Position numbers and translations under genes: made by a program | Notes under the pieces: generated by a model | The model's database searches: none | The model's input: only the letters and a program-made list of their open reading frames with translations | What the model was told of the DNA's origin: nothing | Shown: one piece after another, positions 57,768-64,000 of the stretch | Layout of the letters: each line of letters opens with the position of its first letter | Position numbering within the stretch: the stretch's first letter is position 1 | Assembly: GCA_000827205.1 (NCBI GenBank) | Contig: KN832556.1 | Span: 661,436 to 725,435 of the forward strand | Length of the DNA: 64,000 nt | Direction of reading: 5' to 3' | DNA from: Plicaturopsis crispa FD-325 SS-3 | Taxonomy: Eukaryota; Basidiomycota; Agaricomycetes; Amylocorticiales; Amylocorticiaceae

Positions 57768-60069
57768 ATGACAGGTGAGATTAGTGCATGCAGAGGACAA
57801 AAGACCTTACTATATTCATCTCTTGTCTTGCTGCAGTTACATGGTACGTAGAAACTGTCGCAATGTTCATCGCGAATAAGTGTTCCTTGAATTCACCATT
57901 CCTCTTCGTAGTCCTGTATGCTCCAAGCAAGTGTCTGAACACAACATCAACCAACATCTCGACACTGGTTGCTCCAGCACCCCTGTGGCTTCGTCGTCTT
58001 CTCGCAATGCTTCAAATTTAACACCGAGGGGTTCCTTCAAGACGCCAAGCAAAACAACAAACGTTGAGATCGCACCCATCTTCAGCACGCAGGTCAAACG
58101 CAAAGCCGGACCGCCAGATACCCCGGCGTCGTCGGTTTCAGCCAAGAGACGTACAAATGACTCCGCGACCGTGTCGCATTCTCAGATGCCACCCTCAAAA
58201 CGCGTCAAAACATCAGCTAGATATCTGCAGTCCGCCGCACCGCTTGCAGAGAAACTCAGACCACAGAGCCTTGCAGACTTTGTGGGGCAATCTCACATAG
58301 TCGGAGCCGGCTCCCTGCTTATGAGTAGCCTTGAAAATGGTGCCCCGCTGGGAAGTATGATCTTCTGGGGTCCTCCAGGTGTGTTTCCCGCTTTTTCACA
58401 GCACAATGCACCACTTACGCTTGATTTAGGGTGCGGAAAGACCACCTTGGCTAGATTGCTAGCTAAAAGGGCCGATGCAGTATTCAAAGAACTTAGCGCC
58501 ACAATTGTAGGGATAAATGAAGTGCGTGCTATATTCGAAGAAGCTAAGGGAACTTTGGCGGTGACAGGAAGGTAAGATCACGATATCCGTGTACGTTCAA
58601 CATCTGATCGGTTGTTCGACTTATAGGAAGACGATATTATTTCTCGACGAGGTTCACAGGTTCAACAAAGGGCAGCAGGTACGAATGTCATCATTCACGC
58701 TGCATAGATCTGATTCACTGAGGTGTGAAATAGGATATATTTTTGCCCTTTCTTGAGCAAGGACATATACAAGTGAGTGCATGATTTGTTTCGTTCACTC
58801 CGTAGCTGATCTTGTTCTTAGCTTATCGGGGCGACTACCGAGAATCCTTCCTTCAAGCTTACTAGTGCGCTACTCAGTCGTTGCCGGTAAGTTTCCTTAC
58901 TATGGAATTCGTACTCACTCCTGACCGCTTGATCGCGGCTCCGCAGCGTCTTCGTTCTGGAAAAGCTGACCGACGAGGATGTCAAGCAAATCCTTATAAA
59001 TGCGATACATCGCGTCCAGGAATCTTCGACTCCTTCAGCTGTAGATGTTGACGCGGAAACTACGAACTCTGAATCTGAGCCATCCTCGTCACAGACAACA
59101 CTCGCAGGTTCTGCAGGTTCTGCCGCCAGCGAGGGTGACGTCATTCCTTTCCCGGCATATCCGCAGCTGACCTCAAAGATACTCTCTTCCATCGTATCTC
59201 TCTCCACCGGAGATGCGCGTACAGCGCTTTCCCTTCTAGAGCTTGTACTGTCCTCCAAAAAGGACATCACGGAAGCGAGCCTACTGTCGTCCCTCCAACG
59301 GTCCGTGGCTGTTTCGTATGACCGCACAGGGGAAAGCCACTATGATATGATATCGGCACTTCATAAGTGCCTCCGCGGAAGTCAGGGCAGTGCAGCAATG
59401 TACTGGCTTGCGCGGATGTTGAACGGTGGCGAGGACCCGCTATATATCGCACGCCGACTTTGTGTAGTCGCAAGCGAAGAAGTTGGTCTCGCGGATAACC
59501 ATGCGCTACCACTCGTACGTGCTGTGCCACTGCTGCTGCATAAATCAATGTTTCTCACCACAGTGAACTTTAATTTAGGCGATGGCCACCTTCAACGCGT
59601 GCGAGAAGATAGGCATGCCGGAGTGTCGCATAAACCTAGCCCATCTCGTCGCATATCTCGCAGAAGCGCCCAAGTCCACGCGAGCTTACGAGGCGTACAA
59701 CCGTGCGGAGGCAGCTGCGAAGCTTGATCCGACCATTCCTGTGCCGCTGCAGATGCGCAACGCACCGACAGGCTTGATGAAGGACCTGGGCTACGGCAAG
59801 GACTATGCGTACAACCCGCACTACGCGTCAGTCATGTTTCTCGTCCTTCTGCGTATTCAGCTTATGTTTCGACATGTGCATATAGACATCCCGTGCACAA
59901 CGAATATGTGCCAATACAGTTTGAAGGGGATGTCTTCCTAAGGAAGGAAGGTGATTTGACGGATAAAATCTGGGATGACGATGCCTTGACCAAGTGGGAA
60001 ATTGAGGAAAACGGCGGAAAGGAATGGGAAGGCAGGAATGATAGAGGCCCAGGGCGAGGGAGGGTATAA
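57768..60069 (+). CDS. MGS1: AAA+ ATPase MGS1/WRNIP1, replication-fork maintenance factor
   Basis: The proposed start is the ATG at 57768 in a 7-nt exon (57768-57774). A second 7-nt exon (57837-57843) and the exon from 57912 complete MTVTCPVCSKQVSEHNINQH, a UBZ (Rad18-type) ubiquitin-binding finger closed by LDTGC. After a Ser/Thr linker come PLAEKLRPQSLADFVGQSHI, FWGPPG spliced to CGKTTLARLL (Walker A), TILFLDEVHRFNKGQQ (Walker B), LIGATTENPSFKL (sensor 1), STGDARTALSLLEL and the C-terminal tetramerisation region (ARMLNGGEDPLYIARRL, VASEEVGLADNHALPL, AYNRAEAAAKLD). The stop is at 60069. About eight introns. Mgs1/WRNIP1 binds ubiquitinated PCNA and helps stalled forks in the nucleus. Confidence 0.92.
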
Positions 60070-60360
60070 TTTTGGCATTCTAATCCTGATACACACGGAA
60101 GTACCAGACATCATTGTATACTTCCCACACGACGCCTGTAACTAATAGTACATACGCAACGTCATACTAATACTACATACACATTGGATGATTTTAGATT
60201 TTAAGCACTTAACCACGAATTCTAAATACGAATGAGAGCAAATAGTAATCCGTCCTCGCGTTTGGGTTTCGCCGGGGCGATCAGAATTATTCCAGGCGTC
60301 GACGTTGACCATAGGGGCCCAACTTTGATATATACAATCCACCGTTGCTGAACTTGGCGG

Positions 60361-61953
60361 CTAACGATAGGCGGAGAGACGCGAAAAAGTGGAGACCATG
60401 TCCGCACTGGCTGCAGGGGTACTCCTCCGTCGCGAGTCGCCCGTAAGGTGCGGTGCAGCTATCCCAAGGGCAGGGGTAGGCACGCCTCCAGTCGACAGCA
60501 GCTCGCGCTCGTACTGGCCGAACGGGTCGGTCATAATCTTCACCGGCTCCTTGTGTCGAAAGATAGGGACACGGTCGGCCACGCTAGCCGGCGGAGTGAG
60601 GACCACACGGACAAAATACTATACGGAGCGTCACAGAACGTCAGCCTCGCGTAGCTAGTAGACGTGGGGCCGCTTACCTGAACGTCGATGTTACCCTCGA
60701 CTCCCCAGGAGTTCTCCTGGCCCGCAGAGCCAGCTTTCAGCTTGCATTTTATGCGCGCCGCGGCACCACCAGCTGACTCGTAGGCAGTCCATGCATTCAC
60801 GGACGCGATGGGCACGTCCCGCATGCGCGAGAAGCTTCCGTCGCCCGGAAACCACACGCGGGTTCGCTTCAGAAGCGTAACGCGAATGGCCGGCCGGAGG
60901 AGTCGCGCGAGTATGGCATCGCCTGGTGCGATAAGGCAAATTAGGAGTGGAATATCGTCACCCGATGTAAAGCACGCCGGTGACGGCAAGGCAAGCTAGC
61001 GATTGAGTCAGTGTAGTCCAAAATCAACAGATGGTAGGTACACACATATAGCGCGGGGTCTGATGCACCCGAGGGCTTTGAAGCTCGGGAAGTATCGGAC
61101 CACGATCCTGAGATTCTAATGGTTTTGGTGTGGTCGTCTATGGGGAGCGGGGCATCTGCATTAAATAATGCGGGTAACGGTGGCATGTCTAGCAGGGGCG
61201 GATGAGATGGCCTCGATTTTGGTAAATACAATACAGGGATGTTCAGACTATAAGTGTGGGTGTGAGCCCGCGGGTCCAAGTTGAATCTGGGGAACATACG
61301 CACGATTCATGTCGTCTTAAACCTTTTCTTGTCATGTCAACTTGAAGCGTGTACGACACATTGCAGGTTGTCGCGGGGAGAAAGGCATTATGCGACGGGG
61401 GAAGATCAACGGTGCCTTGTTTTATTGTCACTTTGGTGGGAAATGGTATTGTGAACGTCTGGACGCCATCCCATTCGAAAGTTTGAGAAGACGGCGGATA
61501 TAGTGTGATTGTCTCGCACAATAGACGCGTCACAGAGTACGACGCGACTGTCCCGGGGTCTGCAACTGTGGTCGTTATATCACCCTTGAGCTGATAGACT
61601 TAGGTAAGCGATAGTGATGCGAGGTAATGTGTCAAACTCACTGCTACTGTGACTTTGACGACATTTTTTGGGTTGCCAAAAAACTTGGCGTGGCCCGACA
61701 CGGCTCCATTCCAGCCAAAAGCGGGTATATGGGCGGAGAAGGCACGGGGACCGAGGTTGAGCTCCATGTGTTCCGTCCTGAACACGAAATCGGGGTCAGC
61801 GGAGCCCGACCCGACACGGTGAAGGTGTGAGCGTGGTAGCGAGTGCAATACCCGCTCTGAGGTCATGGGATGGGGAGAATACATTGGCGACGACGACGAT
61901 TCCTCTTGAGCGCTCGGGGCAGAGTATGGGGGCGGGGTGTCGATGTATTCCAT
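60361..61953 (-). CDS. Arrestin-like adaptor protein
   Basis: The ATG at 61953 gives MEYIDTPPPYSAPSAQEE, including a PPPY motif of the kind bound by WW domains of Rsp5/NEDD4 ligases. An arrestin-type beta-sandwich follows: RVGSGSADPDFVF, LNLGPRAFSAHIPAFGWNG, FEWDGVQTFTIPFPTK, LPPSHNAFLPATTCNVSYTL and TKTIRISGSWSDTS. The second half has DDIPLLICLIAPGDAILARL, IRVTLLKRTRVWFPGDGSF and YFVRVVLTPPA, and ends FSRLSAYR with the stop at 60361. About six introns. Fungal alpha-arrestins recruit Rsp5 to plasma-membrane transporters for endocytosis. The fold is inferred from strand pattern and the PPxY start, so the family call is moderately firm. Its target is unknown. Confidence 0.75.
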
Positions 61954-62923
61954 GGCCGTTGGGAGCTGGGATTGTTGCGATAGAATAAATGCAGCTGCTC
62001 TAGTACTGGTCCTCTGCTATGTAGTAGTTCTGCTCCGCAGCGCGCAGCAGGAACTATGAGTTTAGTGTGATTTCGAACGAAGAACATGGTAGGTCAAGTC
62101 GTAAGGTATCTGATAAATGATTGGTGGTTGAGCGGTTAATGTTATGACTCGGGTTCGGGAAACGCCCACAAAGGAGCCGTCGAATGAACCCACTGTAGCC
62201 TTCACGATCATAGCGGTCGAGCTATTTGAAGTTGGAAACCTTGAACTGACCGCGGCTGCGTAAGTATGTACAGTTTGGCACCGTATCCGCGAGAGTCGAG
62301 TCAGATCCTGAGACCGAGTCACAAGGATCCACCGGCTGAGTCACTGCGAGTATATTCCACGGTGAGTTGATAAGATACATGGCACGAATGCGAACGTACC
62401 TGATTTACCGCGCTTCAGAGAAATCCGCAGCGAATAAATCATCTGTATGACTGAGCAAAAGGTCAATAGCACGCGAGATGCCCGCAGTCTCGATAATTTC
62501 CGCAGGGTACTACTATCTGATCCTTTCTATATAGTGAGCGGTTAGCGGACCGCTATACTTGTGGTGACCGCTATAGGGTACAAAGACATGTCCCGAGCAA
62601 GTCGCGTAGAGTCCTGTCGAGTCGCGAGATGAAGAAATGACACAGTCCAAAAGGCCCGCAGCAATTCGTTCCTCTCGTTCGAAAACTCGCCGGATTTCCA
62701 GTCAAACGTCTGTTCTGCGTTGCGAGTACTACTAGAGGCATGGCTGTAAGTAAGTAGGCGATTTGTTTTTCATGCAAGTTCAGTCATAGTAAATTTCAAT
62801 TTATACCAATGAGCGTGGGCAAATGCACGTGGCATGAAGGCATCGCTCAGGGCTGACCCCGAACGGAGTGCACCGATATTTTCCAATTGTACCGACACCG
62901 ACAAGCGTACAGGACCGCGCGCA
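61954..62923. other. Divergent promoter region of the arrestin-like and pyroglutamyl-peptidase genes
   Basis: This is 970 bp. A minus frame at 62062-62322 has no clear motif. A short repeat-rich patch at about 62540-62578 contains an odd palindrome (TAGCGGACCGCTA) and GACCGCTATA twice. It looks like a relic of a small element but no ends or target duplication can be defined. Confidence 0.4.
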
Positions 62924-64000
62924 ATGCCTACCGTCCCTCGCCATGCTCTAGATACGGTCGACGAGGGTGCATATCGTGTCTTGTTGACAGGTTTTGGCGT
63001 GAGTTCCATTTCCCAGCTTTCCCCGCCAGAAACGCACAGGTATTAAACTTCGGGCAGCCGCTTGGACATTTCAAGGAAAACCCGTCATGGCTCGCGGTCA
63101 AACCGCTGCACAACACCGTGCTAGAGCTGGATTCTCCCATCGACCCGGTTGTTGTCGAGGATCGAATGATCCATCCAATGGACACCGTTGCTCCTCAGCC
63201 CGGAATACCATGGCCGCGGCAGATACATATCACCGCGCTTAAGATACCCGTCACTTATGAAGCTGTCCTCGACGTTACACCACGAATACATGCGCGACCG
63301 CCCGACCTACCTCCTTCCGATGACCCCACCCTCCCCACCATACCTGCGCCGGAGGCTGGCTACGACTTCATATTCCACATCGGCGTCGCGGGCCGTGGCG
63401 TCCTGCGGATGGAACGCGTGGGCCATAAAATAGGATACAACATGAAAGACGCATTAGGACAGCCAGCACCTGCCGTCCCACTCTCCAAGGAGGATGCGTC
63501 GCGGCAAACCGTTGATATGACAGACGTCGAGATGATGGAGCGGATACGGCTAGGCTTGCCCATGATCGAACCGCACGCAAAAGTCGAACTGCCCCCCATT
63601 CGCGGGTATGGGAAGGGCTACGAGATGTTCGCAGACGATCTCCACACCGAGATAGACGTGCCGAGAGTCGTCGAATATATCAATACCCAATACAACCTCG
63701 CCAAGGGCGACTACCCACAACGACCCACGGTCAATGATCCCTACGCCATCGATCCTCTCGTCTACTACAACGGCACTAGCCAGGACTCTGCCCAGGTGAC
63801 GACCCCAGAACAGAACACACCTCCGGCTTTGATCAAAGCCCGAGGCAAAATACATGATAACGAGGTCCGTGTTGATCTGCATCGCCTATACTCCATGCTC
63901 ATCTGTCCTCCAGCGAATATATACCTCTATGGACGCGGGGCACTATTTATGCGACTTTCTGTATTACGGATCGCTAGCGGAGAGCAAACGTACGGTGATG
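62924..64000 (+). CDS. Pyroglutamyl-peptidase I-like protein (peptidase C15), 3' end cut by the window
   Basis: The ATG at 62924 starts MPTVPRHALDTVDEGAYRVL. TGFG joins across a 59-nt intron (63000-63058) to PLGHFKENPSWLAVKPLHN, the family's N-terminal signature (TGFGPF...NPS). The body has FIFHIGVAGRGVLRMERVGH, followed by a long insertion relative to bacterial enzymes, about residues 130-280. After a later intron the window ends in DAGHYLCDFLYYGSLAESKR, which holds the catalytic-Cys/His region. Peptidase C15 removes N-terminal pyroglutamate from peptides in the cytosol. The insertion is usual in fungal members. The assignment of individual catalytic residues is tentative because the acceptor near 63930 and the end lie at or beyond the edge. 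Confidence 0.82.

Noticed and set aside
62062-62322. Minus frame of 86 codons with a TVGSFDGSFVG stretch
   Set aside because: Short, lies in the shared promoter of two real genes, and no start, splice or domain evidence supports it.

Overview
The window is nuclear DNA of a filamentous fungus, most likely an Agaricomycete (Basidiomycota). Nearly every gene is cut by many short GT-AG introns of about 45-70 nt. The gene set (DUF4045-gelsolin protein, membrane-anchored amidohydrolases, MYND/SEC-C protein, betaine-lipid synthase, FLC/TRP channel) is typical of mushroom-forming and wood-decay fungi. I cannot name the species. About 20 protein genes are visible on both strands. I see no rRNA, tRNA, CRISPR, retroelement or virus-like element. 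The one clear mobile element is a 347-bp MITE.

Layout. 1-1356 (-): LIM protein, probably a RhoGAP, running off the left edge. 3092-4206 (+): KTI12. 4240-7281 (-): betaine-lipid synthase BTA1, tail to tail with KTI12. 7991-9651 (+): MYND/SEC-C protein with a reading-frame problem. 9914-11348 (-): secreted GH17-like glucanase. 11812-16727 (-): DUF4045/gelsolin actin-binding protein. 17827-18996 (+): GC-rich, intronless coiled-coil protein. 20014-20985 (+): small secreted, GPI-anchored protein. 21385-24354 (-): HDA1-type histone deacetylase. 25053-26353 (+): metallo-beta-lactamase-fold hydrolase.

26712-43374 is framed by two paralogous membrane-anchored amidohydrolases pointing away from each other (26712-30326 - and 39509-43374 +). 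Between them lie RAD10/ERCC1 (30696-32074 +), a protein resembling Nse6/SLF2-type SMC5/6 factors (32348-35917 +) and an MFS transporter (36759-39092 +). A ghost copy of the MFS gene's 3' end sits upstream of the transporter. To the right come an FLC/TRP-like channel (43684-46041 -), the MITE (46874-47220), an OPT oligopeptide transporter (47246-50088 -), mitochondrial ATP synthase OSCP/ATP5 (51385-52136 +), an H3K9 methyltransferase of Clr4/SUV39 type (52524-57379 +), the AAA+ ATPase MGS1/WRNIP1 (57768-60069 +), an arrestin-like adaptor (60361-61953 -) and a pyroglutamyl-peptidase-like protein cut by the right edge (62924-64000 +).

Themes. Five genes serve chromatin or genome stability (HDA1, RAD10, the Nse6-like gene, CLR4, MGS1); HDA1 and CLR4 products act in the same silencing pathway in fission yeast. 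Two transporters, two amidohydrolases and the glucanase suggest nutrient scavenging. The most unusual details are very small exons: two consecutive 7-nt exons at the start of MGS1, a 15-nt exon in the SET domain of CLR4, and a 23-nt exon holding the whole metal motif of the lactamase-fold gene. Also notable are the fresh-looking MITE beside the OPT stop codon, a duplicated acidic motif in the RAD10 tail, and matching KVTE[FY]F motifs at both ends of the Nse6-like protein. I found no convincing new multi-gene system. Exon joins were made by eye from splice signals and reading frame, so internal boundaries are less certain than the listed gene ends.
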